DNA from: Globisporangium splendens
Taxonomy: Eukaryota; Oomycota; Peronosporomycetes; Pythiales; Pythiaceae
Assembly (NCBI GenBank): GCA_006386115.1
Contig: VFIW01000064.1
Location: 1-64,000 of the forward strand
Length of the DNA stretch: 64,000 nucleotides
Direction: 5' to 3'
Shown: positions 1-10,743 of the stretch, one piece after another
How the letters are laid out: each line of letters begins with the position of its first letter
How positions within the stretch are numbered: the stretch's first letter is position 1
Position numbers and translations under genes: made by a program
Notes under the pieces: generated by a model
Databases searched by the model: none
Seen by the model: the letters and a program-made list of their open reading frames with translations, nothing else
What the model was told of the DNA's origin: nothing

Positions 1-42
1 CTTCTTTCGGAAGAGGCACCCGCTCTCACTTTCCGATTGACC

Positions 43-1134
43 ATGAAGCGATCAAGCGACCAAGTGAAGCGCGAAGAACAGCCTGAGCCGAAGCGGCAGC
101 GGACGACTCCCGGCTTGTACGACATCTCCGCTATTCGCAAGAAGCGTGGAGGACGTCGGTTCTACAAGGAGTTGTTCTTCCTCTGGCGCAAGATGTCCGG
201 CAGCGACGATCCTGGCCAGTCCAGCACAGCGAAGCTCGAGTCGCGGAAGACGTTTGTCCGACTCGAGAACGAGCATCTTGTCGAGCGTTTGCTAGGGAAT
301 CTAGGAGGCACGCTCGAGAACGACCGCAGAGAGCCTGACTCTTGTTGTTCTAGTGCTCGTGAGAGCACTACAAGCTCTGCTCGTAGCTGTGAACCACGTC
401 GGGAACATCAGACTGAAGAGTCTCTCGGGGTTCCCACGTGTCTGAGTCCGGTGGATAGCCAAGCCACCGTACTCTGTAGAAGCGTTGACGGTTCAACGAC
501 TTCTCTCCTCGACGACGAGTCGATCGATCCTCATGATCGACTATCGACTCAACGATCCAACGACGCTCTCCCTGATGATCGATCAGAGGAGGTGGGGCTG
601 AACGCGAAAACGATTGAGCGACTCTGGAAGTGGAAGAGTGCTCACCGCGCTCAGATCGAGGCTCTTGAAGTTCGCAACGCGGTACTCGAAGACCGGTGCG
701 AAAGCCTCGAAGACCGGTTGAAGGAACATGAGTCGAAGATCGACTTGCTCTTCGATGGTCTTGCCCAGCGTTCGGCAATGGAGTCACATTTCGAACAGAG
801 GTTCGAGAAGATTCAAGCCGAGCTTGAACGACTCCAGAAGGCTGAGAAGGCTCGCGATGCGTATCACAACGTCACTGCGCTTTGGGGGACGCGGCAGAGG
901 ACTTCTCTTGAGATACTAATTTCGGAAGGAGTATCATGGTCGCTTCTCGCGTTGGGACAAGAAAGGACGAGTCCTTTGATTGCTTCAGCGCCTTTATGCC
1001 ACGAGAATAAGCTCCATGACGATGAGTTACAGACTCTTCGCGAGCGGTTGAGTCGACTTACAAATGATCGACTTGATCGTTCTGCCAAAAGCTCTGTAGG
1101 AGTTCGCTGCCCCACTTGGAAGGTAAGGCTTTAG
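43..1134 (+). CDS. Antisense coiled-coil ORF of element A
   Basis: 363 codons from the first ATG. The protein starts with a basic, nuclear-signal-like stretch (KRSSDQVKREEQPEPKRQR), then a short helical segment, a Ser/Asp-rich disordered part (about residues 90-185), and a long coiled coil beginning near LNAKTIERLWKWKSAHRAQ. The homologue at 57608-58678 has the same layout and near-equal length (356 aa). From about base 368 on, the ORF runs antisense to the polyprotein linker and chromodomain. Around 860-1010 the two copies differ in a way that suggests compensating frameshifts, yet the frame stays open and the end is helical again (DDELQTLRERLSRL). Pol of this copy is broken while this ORF is not. 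Its function is unknown; a nuclear regulatory or structural accessory protein is only a guess. Confidence 0.6.
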   Translation: MKRSSDQVKREEQPEPKRQRTTPGLYDISAIRKKRGGRRFYKELFFLWRKMSGSDDPGQSSTAKLESRKTFVRLENEHLVERLLGNLGGTLENDRREPDSCCSSARESTTSSARSCEPRREHQTEESLGVPTCLSPVDSQATVLCRSVDGSTTSLLDDESIDPHDRLSTQRSNDALPDDRSEEVGLNAKTIERLWKWKSAHRAQIEALEVRNAVLEDRCESLEDRLKEHESKIDLLFDGLAQRSAMESHFEQRFEKIQAELERLQKAEKARDAYHNVTALWGTRQRTSLEILISEGVSWSLLALGQERTSPLIASAPLCHENKLHDDELQTLRERLSRLTNDRLDRSAKSSVGVRCPTWKVRL

Positions 1135-4100
1135 TCGACCTACGTAGAACGTAGGGTGTAGTCGCATGCGTTTAGGAATGTCTAGTGTGTAGGCATCACC
1201 ATTGCATTTAACTACCCTGAGCGGTCCAATATATCTTGGCAGAAGTTTCGAACTCCCCAAGTTAGACACTGCGTGTTCAGGTAGATTAGCCGTGCTAAGT
1301 AATACAAGATCATTGATCTTATATACTTGCTTGTTCTTCCTTCCACTCCTATCTGCTTGTTCCTTTTGCAGATCCTGAGCCTTTGCAATTATTGGTCCTC
1401 GAACAAACCTCACCGGCTTGTCTCCGTCACAATTAAGTCATCGACTTGCCTGTTCCTCACGACTTGTCAGGTCGTCTATAGGTTTATTCGAGTCAAAATT
1501 CGCTTTTAGACTCTGTGACGCTTCAGATCCTGACTGTGGCTCCTTATTAGCCTAGTCCCTCCCTCCCTTAAGGTGCGAAAACCTCTCCCACGAGGACCTG
1601 GCCCTCTCGTTGTAGTCCGTAGTCTCACATAGAACTATGTGTATGACCTGTCGAGACATGCGTGAGGTTGTTCAACGCAAACTCTGCGAAGAGGGAGAAA
1701 CTCACTCGGTCCCCTCCGAAAGAACGTCGCATAACTGCGCAACACTCCTTCCAGGACACTATTCACTTCTTTTCCGTTTGACCGTCTGTCTCTGTGTGTG
1801 CTGCTGTTGACTGGATGTTTTGTATCCAAAATGCCAAGCAGAGTTCGCCCAAACCTGACGCAAACCTGAGTGTCCACGGTCTGATTACGTCTACCCAGGG
1901 CAGACCCTGTAACGGAACACCACGTCTACAAAGACTTTCGCATTCTCTCTAGCCGAGATCTTATCCGAGACGGCCAAGATGGACCATCTTGCTGAATCGG
2001 TCCACAAACACAAGTATGGCCATTCCTCCTGCCGTGTTGTCTCTTTGGGAATTCCGAATCACGAAGTCCATACTCACGGACTTCCAACTGTCCTGAGGGA
2101 CAGGTAATGAACGAAGTGGAGCCCGAGTAGAGCCGGATGGCTTAACTCTTTGGCACACTTCGCAAGTACGCACATACTTGCGAACCCACTTGTACATGTG
2201 AGGCCAGTAGTAATCTCGAGACAAGTTGAGAAACGTTTTCTCACGTCCGAGATGGCCACTCGAAGGACCGTCATGATACTCGTACAAGAGTCGATGACGC
2301 AGACCTTCGTCGTTGGGGACAACGATCCTCGCTGGATCCCCTTCGTCAACCGTATAGTACAGCAGCTCATTGTGCATGCTGTAACGGTGAACACGCGATC
2401 TTGCTCTTGGTGGGAGGTTTTGGAGTGCCTTGTCTGAGGGATTCTTGAAATACTTGATCAGTTCTTGGCATGCTTCGTCTTGCTTGTATCCCTCAGTGAT
2501 CTCTTCTTGGACTCTGCTTGTCACTCCCGTAGCAATCGCGTTGACGTCTTCACAGAGTCGGCACGCTCCGTTCGTGTCGTCACTCTTGTTCTTCGGATCA
2601 TAATCCGGACGTCTTGACAGTGCATCGGCAAGAATGTTTGACTTGCCGGGCTTATAATGTACAACAAAGTTGTACTCAGCGAAGAAGGAAAACCATCTTG
2701 CCATTCTTTGCGATAGGTGAGGCGTCTTTACAGCTGTCCGCAGTGATGCGTGATCAATGTAAATAGCGAACTGCTTTTCACCAAGCAAATAGACTCGGAA
2801 CTTTGCCAATGCATACTTCATGGCCAATAGTTCCTTGTCATGGACCGGATAGTTCCGTTCTGCGGGCCTTAGTTGTCGTGACTGATACGACACAACTCTT
2901 TCTTTGCCCTCATCATCGTGTTGCATCAGTGCACACCCGATGGCATAGTCGCTCGCATCGCAGACTGCATGGAACGGCTTCTCATGGTCTGCGAGAGCTA
3001 GGACAGGAGCTTCTCTTAAGCTCTTCTTTACTTCGGCAAACGCTGCCTGATGTTCCTCTGACCATTCCCACTCATTATCTTTCTTCAAAAGACTCGTGAG
3101 GGGTTGCACTAACGCTGCATAGTTGCGCGTGTATTTGTGCAAATAGTTAGCCAAACCCAGCCACTGACGTAGCTGTTTGACGTTCTGAGGAATAGGCCAA
3201 TCGTCGATAGACTTGACCTTCTCAGGATCGACCCGAACGCCATTCTTACCAACAAAGCAACCGAGTACAGGGATCTCGGGGGCGAAGAAGATGCATTTCT
3301 TCAAGTTAGCGTACAGTTTGTTCTCACGCATAACTTGAAAGACTTGACGAAGATGTTCAAGATGAACATCGACATCTTTCTTCCCTTCCGAGGCCTTGCT
3401 GTGAACGAATATGTCGTCAAAGTAGCTCGGTGCAAACTCTCTCAATGGACGAAGTACATTCGTGACCATTCTGTTGAAAGTTGCTGGTGCGTTCTTCAGA
3501 CCTTGTGGCATCACCATCCACTCCCACAGCATACCACTAGGGGTGCTAACTGCTGTAAATGGTACATCGCTCTCACGCATTCGAATCTGATAGAACCCGT
3601 CTTTCAGATCGATCGCGCTAAAGACAGTGCTGCCAACCATTCCATCAAGGATCATATCCTTGCGTGGAACTGGGGTCTGAGCAGATATGGTCGCATCATT
3701 CAATTTGTTGAATGCATGAACAATGCGCCAACCGCCTGTGGCCTTCTTCACACAGAAGGTGGGACTACAGTGCGGAGACTTGCTCTCCCGCACATGGCCA
3801 GCCTTCTGTCGCTGCGCGAAGAACTCGTCGATCGCATCGACTTGTTCCTTCGGTAGCGGCCATTGCCTCGTGATACAGTACTTCGTTCCCGGAAGTACAT
3901 CTATCTCGTGACGAATGCCTCTGTCCTGCGGCAATTCGTCCGGCACTTTGTCTGGAAATATGTCCGCATATTCCTTGACAAGTCCATACACGGGGTTTGT
4001 CTTTAGAGCGTCCCACGACTGCTCATCAAACCTCTCCTTCCGTGTCTTCTCATCTAACACTTCCGCAGTGTTGATGACATCGTCGGCAACTTCATCGACG

Positions 4101-5095
4101 ATCGCACAAATTTGCGAAATTTCGCCTTTCGCCAGGCTACGCTTAAGCGTCTTCTTGCTCATCAACGGCAAGGAAATCAATTCTTGAGCCAGACTTGGAG
4201 GATTTTCCACTTGTACGTGACGCACTGTCTGGCTGTCGCCTTCTTCATTGTAGACTGCGACGTTCACATATTCGCTTGAAGTGGCTTGTTCTTGTCGCTT
4301 CACTTCATCTTCTGCCTTTCTTGTGTCTTGATCAGGGACGCTTGCAGATCTTCGTTCTTCTTCGTCGGTCTTCTTGTCTTCTTTAACCCTGCCAGAGCGG
4401 AACTCTTCATCGCTCTTGGCTACAGGAGTAGTCTTTTTCTGGCGCCTGACTACTCCACCTCCAGTGGTCTTCACGGGCTTGTCATTTGAGTGTGAGGGGC
4501 CATCGCACGCCTGACTCTCATTAGGCACATCTTCAACAGATGTATATGCCCAAATCACCTCTCTTGCTGCCTGGCAGCTGAGGTCTTCGTCGACTTGCTT
4601 GTCGACGCTGATCTTCTTCTTCTTCCAGTCGATGCTCGGTTGGTACCTTCTCAACCAGGGCATTCCCAGAATCAGATCAAACTTGTCATCGAGGTCGAGT
4701 AGAATAAACTCATCTTCGCCTCGGAAATCATCACATTCGATTGCCATACGCAACACGCGCTTAGGCATCGTCACTTTCGATCCATTCGCCAAGCGAACGA
4801 TCATTTCCTTGTTCGAGATAGGCAGGTCCAGACCTTGCCTTCTCACCACTTGTGTGCGGACAAAATTGTTCGACGCACCAGTGTCTACAAGAGCCCGCAG
4901 AGGTTCTGAGTAACCATCTACCTTAACCTTGTGGACTATCAAGGCTGGCTCTTGCTCGACACGCTCACATCTGTTCGCGGAAACTTCATGTGCATTGCGC
5001 ACACCGGGGCAAGAGTTCTGCGCTTCCACGACATTCACAGAACTCTTTGTTCGCCCAGTAGGGAGCCCCGCTCCTACTGGCCGTTCCCGTTTTTT
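368..5095 (-). pseudogene. pol: Pol polyprotein of element A (pro-RT-RH-INT-chromodomain), broken
   Basis: Read from the frameshift site at 5089-5095. One open frame down to 1961 contains an aspartic protease (LVDTGASNNFVR), reverse transcriptase (active-site YFDDIF), RNase H (CDASDYAIGCALM), the H2C2 integrase zinc finger (HLGREKTFLNLSRDYYWPHM) and the first integrase Asp (SMDFV). After that the frame is lost. Pieces continue at 1635-1877 (degenerate integrase core; the catalytic Glu region is altered), 1027-1413 (GPY/F-type C-terminal module, LLPRYIGPLRVVK) and 368-787 (chromodomain, FYRVRWLGYPPDSDTWEP). Compared with the open pol of element C, this copy carries several indels in the integrase and cannot be functional. 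There is no ATG at its start; entry is by -1 frameshift from gag. Confidence 0.92.
5055..5095 (-). promoter_or_regulatory. -1 ribosomal frameshift signal, element A
   Basis: On the minus strand the heptamer A AAA AAC (5089-5095) lies in the correct phase of the gag frame (ccA AAA AAC). It is followed by an 8-nt spacer and a hairpin (5055-5080) with stem CCAGTAGG/CCTACTGG, an inner AGC/GCT pair and loop GGG. The gag stop codon TAG is inside the stem. Pol is in the -1 frame and has no ATG of its own. The same signal, with a covarying inner base pair, is present in element C. Confidence 0.8.
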
Positions 5096-6117
5096 GGCTG
5101 TTGGGAACGCTCGAATCGCCGGCCTCTGCCTGGTCGATTCGATTGCGAACCGTGTGTCGCTTGCTGGCTTGGCAAGGACACCTTGCAATTTCTTGCGATG
5201 TGACCGGGCTTGCCACAACGGAAACACTTCCCGTCATTGCGTGGGTATCTGCTTGTAGTCGCATCGGCATACGAGATGTCCATCGGTTCTGGACCGTCGT
5301 GTGTGACTGCGTGTTGTCGAACAGGACGAGGGCCGAAACCGTTGAACTTGGCTTGCTTGATGCTGAATTCTTCTTGCATCGCTCGCTCGATGGCTTCATC
5401 CAGCGTCTTCGGATACTCGCGGAACAATTGGTTCCGAATCGGACCATCGTTCAGACCCGTCATGAACGTCACAACTTGCGTTGGAACGTCAATCGGCTCG
5501 TCAACGATGCTTGAGACCAGGAAGCGCGCTCGTTGTGCATACGAATGCAGATCGAAACGGCCTTGGCGAAGCTTGAGGAACTCGGCACGCGCACGGAACT
5601 CACTCTGCGGAGGTTCAAACGCTGCCTTGAGCTCCGCCTTGAAGTCTTCGTAGCTGTAGAAGCAGTTTGGATCCGACAAACGCTTGCCATACGCCCTGCT
5701 CTTTGCACGACCCGCAAGGTTGGACATCGCGAACAACACTCGCTGCATTGGGTCTCGCAGTTATCTTGCAGCGATAGCTGCATCCAACTCGACGAACCAT
5801 CTCGAAAGAGGCTCGTTCTCTCCGCCACGATACGGAGACGCGTCCAGCTTCAGCGGCACCGTCCTGAAGGACGAAACAGGGGTTGCGACCTGCTTTCGAG
5901 ATTCAATAATCTCGTGGTGCATGAAACTGACCGCGGCGTTCTTCTGGTCTTCAGGAGACGTCGATCGAAGCAGGCTGATTACAGCAGCCTCTCCGATGAC
6001 ATCTCGCATGCGCTCAAGCGCCATCCACTCATGAGAAGACAAGTGAGGGAAACCCTCAATAGTCAACTCGACAGTTTCCGGTACTGCTGGACCGAGTGGG
6101 GTTCCTGTAGCATCCAT
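5074..6117 (-). pseudogene. gag: Gag of element A, one nonsense codon
   Basis: Capsid/nucleocapsid protein matching gag of element C. The ATG at 6115-6117 (MDATGTPLGPAVPETVELT) aligns with MEGVDVPLGPAVPETVELT of element C, so I chose it over the longer open frame that has no ATG. A CCHC zinc knuckle (CFRCGKPGHIARNC) lies near the C-terminus and would bind genomic RNA. At 5761-5763 a TAA replaces the Gln codon of element C (ITARQLRDP), breaking the capsid region. The frame is otherwise open to the stop at 5074. The end overlaps the frameshift site into pol. Confidence 0.9.
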
Positions 6118-6219
6118 GTCCAGACAAGGATGCTCGCAGGGTCTTCGGTCTTGGACAGGAATGCGCGAAGTGCTCAAAGCCGCGTCGTCAAACCTTTCTT
6201 CACTTGGTCGCTGGAAGGA

Positions 6220-6237
6220 CCGCTCGAAGTGCTACCA
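6220..6237 (-). other. Primer-binding site of element A
   Basis: Two bases inside the 5' LTR the minus strand reads TGGTAGCACTTCGAGCGG. TGG complements a tRNA 3' CCA end. The first 11 bases are identical in elements B and C, suggesting the same primer tRNA, one ending AAGTGCTACCA. I could not name the tRNA from memory. Confidence 0.6.
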
Positions 6238-6239
6238 GG

Positions 6240-6890
6240 TGTAATGGGGCGCTGTTCACAACAGTCCCCGAAACACGGCACACACGCTTGTGCCAGAGGA
6301 AGCGATCTCCCGACTTGGAGGGAGAGAAGACGACTTGAGTACTTGAGGGTAAAATTGCAACTGAATTGAAATGCTTATGGTTCCTGTCGCTACTTGTAAA
6401 TGAACCCCAAGGGATCCTAGAGGTTTTATAACTAAAACCTAAACATGCACAATAAAACCTATGAATCTGATATATAAAACCTTGGGTACACTGAGGTTGA
6501 ACCCACGAGATCTTCGAGAAGCTTGAACTTGAAGTCCTGTGGAAAATTCCCTGCAAAGTGATTGGCTACAGCCACTCACTTCAGGTGGCAGAGACACGTC
6601 GGTCTCATCACCAGTGCAGTTTCCCAAGTAGGAACCATCACTCAGTACTTGATTAGCACATGGATGTCATCACTCTGTACTGATTAGTACATGTGAACAA
6701 CATTGTGCACTGATCAGCACAGAGATCGCTCGTGACGTCATGGGATGACGTCACATGTGCATGTGGGGACTGTCGTACCGTAATCCTTTTGTTATTTATC
6801 TCTCCACAATGCACACTGAAGGTGGTGTGTGGCACACTAGATCTGGGAACAGATCCACCTTCATGTAATGGCTAGGTATAGCCCATTACA
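6240..6890 (-). repeat. 5' LTR of element A
   Basis: 651-bp LTR bounded by the inverted ends TGTAATGGG and CCCATTACA. It is similar over its length to 56860-57515 and, at its left part, to 63859-64000. It contains a dyad of TGACGTCA motifs and imperfect repeats of the type CTGTACTGATTAGTACATG near 6640-6715. The right end directly abuts an interrupted gag reading frame (FTRGL), which fixes the boundary at 6890. Confidence 0.88.
6732..6754. promoter_or_regulatory. CRE-like dyad in LTR A
   Basis: GTGACGTCAT, three Gs, then its exact reverse complement ATGACGTCAC: two TGACGTCA cores of the type bound by bZIP factors. The 23 bp are identical in the LTR of element C (57356-57378) although the LTRs differ elsewhere. 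Confidence 0.5.
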
Positions 6891-7326
6891 GAAGACCACG
6901 CGTAAAATATGTGATTTTATCGAGTTCGCTGATGTCGCGGATCTGCGTCAGCAGCACACGATACTTGCCGATGTAGTCTTCTAAGGACTGGCAACGACTT
7001 TGGCGTAGATTGTACAGCTTGTCGCGCAGCCGTCGCTGATTGTCCCTCGGCACAAACTCTTTCGTAAGATAATGCATGAGTTCTTGGACGTCATTGACCT
7101 TGTCGCGGTTCAGCATGTACCAAGCGGCGGCATTCCCACGAAAGTTGGCGGTCATCATCGCGACAATACGCGGTCCATTCGTTTCACCATCCCAGTTAAT
7201 GTTTTTGGCGGCCAGGAACCTCATCACATGGTCGAAGTAGAGATCAACGGATCCACCAATTGCTCCTGAAAAATGAGGCAAAGAGATGCCTTCCGCTCTT
7301 GTCTCCTTGCGCGCCAATACCTCCAT
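6891..7326 (-). pseudogene. gag: Gag N-terminal part of element B, cut by element A
   Basis: The open frame starts at an ATG at 7324-7326 (MEVLARKETRAEGISLPHF) and shows the Ty3/gypsy capsid pattern: PHFSGAIGGSVDLYFDHVM, then GNAAAWYML, then EFVPRDNQRRLRDKLYNLRQ. It stops abruptly after YFTRGL where the LTR of element A begins. About 145 codons remain. The sequence is clearly different from gag of A and C, so B belongs to another gypsy family. Confidence 0.85.
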
Positions 7327-7539
7327 GAGGAGTTGCTGCCTCTCGGAGATTTCTGCAAATTGTTTGAGCAGCTCTCGGGACGTCACGATTTACTAATTGT
7401 CGATATTCAGTTTTTTTTATTCATGCTTGTTTGAATTTTCTTCCGAGGACTTGGACTTGAAGCTTGAATCTGGACTTGATATTGGTCACTCGCAAATTGA
7501 TGGCCTCTGATGACATAACTTGAAATGGAGGGATCGCTT

Positions 7540-7863
7540 CTATTCCGTTCTGCTCTTCTTGGAACCGCGCTCCTCTTGATCGCTCTTGACTTCTTTGATT
7601 TTACGGTCCGCGAATGTCGTGATTAGAGTTTCGACTTGGTAGAGACGACTGAGCAGACGATCTGTGGGTTCTTGAAGCGCGTTTCTTTCGACGTGGCTGT
7701 GGCAGTTGGGGATCTCGTTGCGCATATGCTTGATGAGACTGAATTGACGCTCCAATGCTTGGGAGAACTTTGTGCGCAGACGATCAGGGTTTTCAGCGTT
7801 GTTGGAGAGCGGCGCAAAAGAGGATCCGACGATTTCTGGTTCTCGAGTCTTTCGCTTTCCCAT
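7540..7863 (-). CDS. Small charged helical ORF in the leader of element B
   Basis: 107 codons from ATG (MGKRKTREPEIVGSSFAPLS), between the primer-binding site and gag of element B. The protein is very hydrophilic with basic ends (GKRKTREP; ERGSKKSRTE) and a predicted helical middle (TKFSQALERQFSLIKHMRNE). I do not recognise it. It may be an accessory ORF of element B or the start of a longer gag precursor, with stops and a frame change before the capsid ORF. No homologue occurs in A or C. Confidence 0.4.
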   Translation of the reverse strand: MGKRKTREPEIVGSSFAPLSNNAENPDRLRTKFSQALERQFSLIKHMRNEIPNCHSHVERNALQEPTDRLLSRLYQVETLITTFADRKIKEVKSDQEERGSKKSRTE

Positions 7864-8129
7864 CTACTCAGACGCGCACGTCCAACACCAGCAAGCACAC
7901 AAACTGCACAACAAGCCAACGAAGGGACAGTGATTCTCGTTAATCTCTAGGGCAGCGCAAGCACAATGGCATTAAAGTTAACCTTTCGAGCGAGTGTTCC
8001 TTGTGATGTCAGCAGACGGTGGTTATTGGCGAGCGTCGGTCAGAACAGGCAGTCACCGAGACGGGAAGGTTAACACCGAGGTGGAGCGAACCGAGGCGAG
8101 TCTTGACTTGACCAACAAGTGCTACCACT

Positions 8130-8501
8130 TGTAAGGAGGCTTGAGTGTTTGATGGTAAATTGAGAAGTGAGATTGAGAAAACTGTTTAAGAAAAAACTCA
8201 ACTACTTCGTCGCTAGTCCTTGGCCCCATCCTACTCGTGTTCTTTCACTTGCGTGCTACTTGATCTTTTACTGGATTTTTTACTGGATTTTCTCATATCT
8301 GATTTTTCTTCCTTTTTTGTGGACAGGATGGCTTCTGATATAACAGCTGGATTCCCGTCCTATCTTCACCTGTGCATAAATATACGATCATTCCTAAAGG
8401 TGTCGTAAACATCTACCAACATTCCGATGTACCGAAATATTGGTACATTGTACCATCATGGTACCGTCGACCCTTACGACTAGCTTATTTATGTCCTAAC
8501 A
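8130..8501 (-). repeat. Putative 5' LTR of element B
   Basis: The left end TGTAAGG lies two bases from the TGGTAGCACTT primer-binding site, the same spacing as in element A. The right end CCTAACA at 8495-8501 is a near match to the expected inverted end, which sets a length of about 372 bp. No second copy is in the window, so the right boundary is an inference. Confidence 0.45.
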
Positions 8502-8877
8502 AACGCAACTAGTTAGCAAAGCTCGCACTGCACATCAATATCACAATGCATCCTGTCAACGACAATCGGCAGAGAAAGATGTTTCCAATTGCAGGTACTT
8601 ATCGCAGGCACGTTTGCATGCACATGGATCGAGGGTACCTCCGTCTTTGTGGGTGGATGCGCTGGGGGTGAAGACCCGTCGACCTGCCGCGCGAATCCAT
8701 CGTTTTGGTGTTCGTGTCTTTTTAGTTGTGCAAGTGGGTACCACTGCATGCACATACAGAATAACCGACTTCGTGTGGGCCACACTAAAGAGAGGCTCTG
8801 GGAGTCCACCTTTTTGGAACGGTCCATATTCTAAGAAAGCACACCTCAAAAGGTCCACTTTTTGGTAATTACCACAA
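8502..8877. other. Gap, no gene seen
   Basis: Between the putative LTR of element B and the left arm of the inverted duplication. Several short overlapping ORFs occur on both strands, but none shows a recognisable motif or a paralogue in the window. Confidence 0.5.
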
Positions 8878-10598
8878 AAAGGACGTTCTTTGGAGATCGA
8901 ATGTCAATTTATGTGATGCAGGATCACCTGAAGCTGCGCGCAAATACTGTTTTGGGAGAATGTTAATAATATTGAGATGCTCCCACAACTAAATCCAATT
9001 CCTGTACCTCTTGACGAAACAACTCCAAAATGGTTCATATATGTTCCCCCAAAAATCGCACTTCGATTTGCAATTTTGAATTACTGCCAAAGAATAGATC
9101 AGCTTCTCCGTGCTTGCACGGCATTGTCGAGACACCGACACAAGTTGAGCTCTGCCGTAGAACCAGCAGGGACAGACAACCTGGCTAATCACGTGTAGCT
9201 TCGAGGTCAACTTGATCAGCGTAGTTCTTACACAGCCAGAGAAAAATGTTAAAGAGGTAGTGGATTAACGCAGCTCTTGAAGCCCGTGGTGAGCATCTTT
9301 CGTATCGATTTCTGTACTGACCGAGCACTCTGTCCAAGTCGTCAACATGAGCACCTGAGTTCATCGCTGCGTGATTATAGACCTCTGTGTGGTTCTCGTG
9401 TAACCACTCGACGACGGCAAGCGATCCTGCATGATCCATTGCGGCTGTAGTGCATCCCTCAGAACGGTGTTCATGAAGCCATTTGACGACCTCGAGATGG
9501 TTAAACATCGCAGCCCCATCCATTGCGTTGGCCGTGCATCCTTCGGTACGGTTATCATGCAGCCATTGCACAACATCGAGGAAACCTCCGGCAGCTGCGT
9601 TGTCCATGGCCCCCGTTGTACACCCTTCATCACGATTCTCGTGGAGCCACATCACGACGTGTAGGTGACCATTTTCGGCTGCTTTGTCCATTGCATCAGC
9701 TGTGCAACCCTCCGGTACGATTCGTGTGCAACCATTGAACGACATGCAAATGACCTTCTCCGGCAGCCATCCATTGCACCCGTTGAGCAGCCCTCTGTGT
9801 GGTGTGAATGCAGCCAATCAATCACGTGCAAATGACCATTCTCTGCTGTGTCACCCATCGCCTTGGTCGGACATCCTTCGTTTCGATTCGCGTGAAACCA
9901 CTCGACAACATGGAGGTGTCCATTGCGTGCTGCAAAATGTATAACATTCGTTGTGGGTCCTGAAATTTGCTTTTCATGCAGCCACTGAATAACGTCAAGG
10001 TGGCCGTCCATGGCAGCGTACTCCATTGTTGAGATTGACGAGTGCTGGTTCATGAAAATAGCTCCGGAGACGTTTTTGCGCAACCATTTCACGATGTGCA
10101 AGTCTCCACGCTCTGCAGCTACGTCGACTGCACGTGAAGTGCAGTCACCGAGTGACTCCTTGTGAAGCCATTTGATCAAGTCAAGGTTTCCGCTCGGCAC
10201 AGCCAGATCGATAGCGTTGGAGTTTTGTTTCAGTTTGCATCCCCTGTCGAATCTGACCAGAATTCTTGACGAGCCACTTGACCAGACGCAAGTTCCCAAA
10301 CTTCACCGCTTCGAGCATCGCTTTCGTGGCAAACCCCGTCGGATAGTACTCGTTACAGAGCCACTTGACCATCTCCAGATTGTCATTTCGAACTGCAATC
10401 TCGAGTGCTTCGCTGAAATGGAGCACCTTGAAATGCCGATCCACGCGCTCTGGTGTTGCTGCCTCACGTGCTGCGAGTCGTTGCATCAAGTAGAACTGAT
10501 TCGCTTTGCATGCTCGTGGAATAGTCCAATATCCTGGAATCGCATAGTCGAGGAAGTCGCTGATGCGCTGCACGACATGGGTTAGTGCTCCGACGGCC
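8878..10598 (-). repeat. Inverted duplication, left arm
   Basis: About 1.72 kb whose reverse complement is at 13373-15093. Paired positions always sum to 23971 at every point I checked, so I saw no length change between the arms. The interior is near identical (a 215-codon open stretch is the same in both), with scattered substitutions near both ends, for example around 8940-9000 and 10420-10590. The arms flank a 2.8-kb spacer holding an intact paralogue. Confidence 0.93.
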
Positions 10599-10743
10599 TC
10601 ATCATCTTACTCTCGAATTTTTGCGACGGCGCGTCGTCGCACACGAAAACAGCAGAGATGAGTGGAGGCAGCAACAGTAGCTGGATCGATGACTGACGAG
10701 GCATCTCAGCGTGTGCAGTGTTGTCGCTCAAAGAAGGGTCCAT
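9185..10743 (-). pseudogene. Ankyrin-family pseudogene (left arm)
   Basis: Copy of the local ankyrin family. The 5' part reads MDPSLSDNTAHAEMPRQSS and LLLPPLISAVFVC, then loses frame before the module ISDFLDYAIPGYWTIPRAC. It changes frame again near 10230-10250, and twice near 9680-9770, before the last repeats and the tail that ends at 9185. The two downstream sites are identical in the right arm; the 5' break is specific to this arm. The tail (DLDRVLGQYRNRYERCSPRA) differs from the usual family end. It cannot encode a full protein unless introns were misread, and the breaks do not sit at GT/AG borders that I could see. Confidence 0.85.

Larger units (their letters stand above)
1..6890 (-). 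mobile_element. Ty3/gypsy chromovirus, element A (degenerate, right part)
   Basis: Retrotransposon read right to left: 5' LTR (6240-6890), primer-binding site, gag (5074-6117), protease, reverse transcriptase, RNase H, integrase, and a chromodomain ending at 368. The 3' LTR lies beyond base 1. Gag has a nonsense codon and the integrase part is broken by frameshifts between about 1000 and 1960, so the copy is not autonomous. It is clearly the same family as element C (56860-64000). Its LTR abuts the gag of another gypsy element (6891-7326), so A inserted into an older element. The chromodomain places it in the chromovirus lineage of Ty3/gypsy (Metaviridae). Confidence 0.93.
6891..8501 (-). mobile_element. 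Ty3/gypsy element B, 5' fragment
   Basis: Remnant of a second, distinct LTR retrotransposon: a putative 5' LTR (8130-8501), a primer-binding site beginning TGGTAGCACTT (8110-8127), a small ORF (7540-7863), and the N-terminal part of gag (to 6891), where element A has inserted. The rest of B would lie left of element A, outside the window. Confidence 0.7.

Noticed and set aside
1961..5227. Treating pol of element A as starting at its first listed codon (5227)
   Set aside because: That codon is GTG, within the gag overlap; the frameshift signal at 5089-5095 explains entry into this frame without an ATG.
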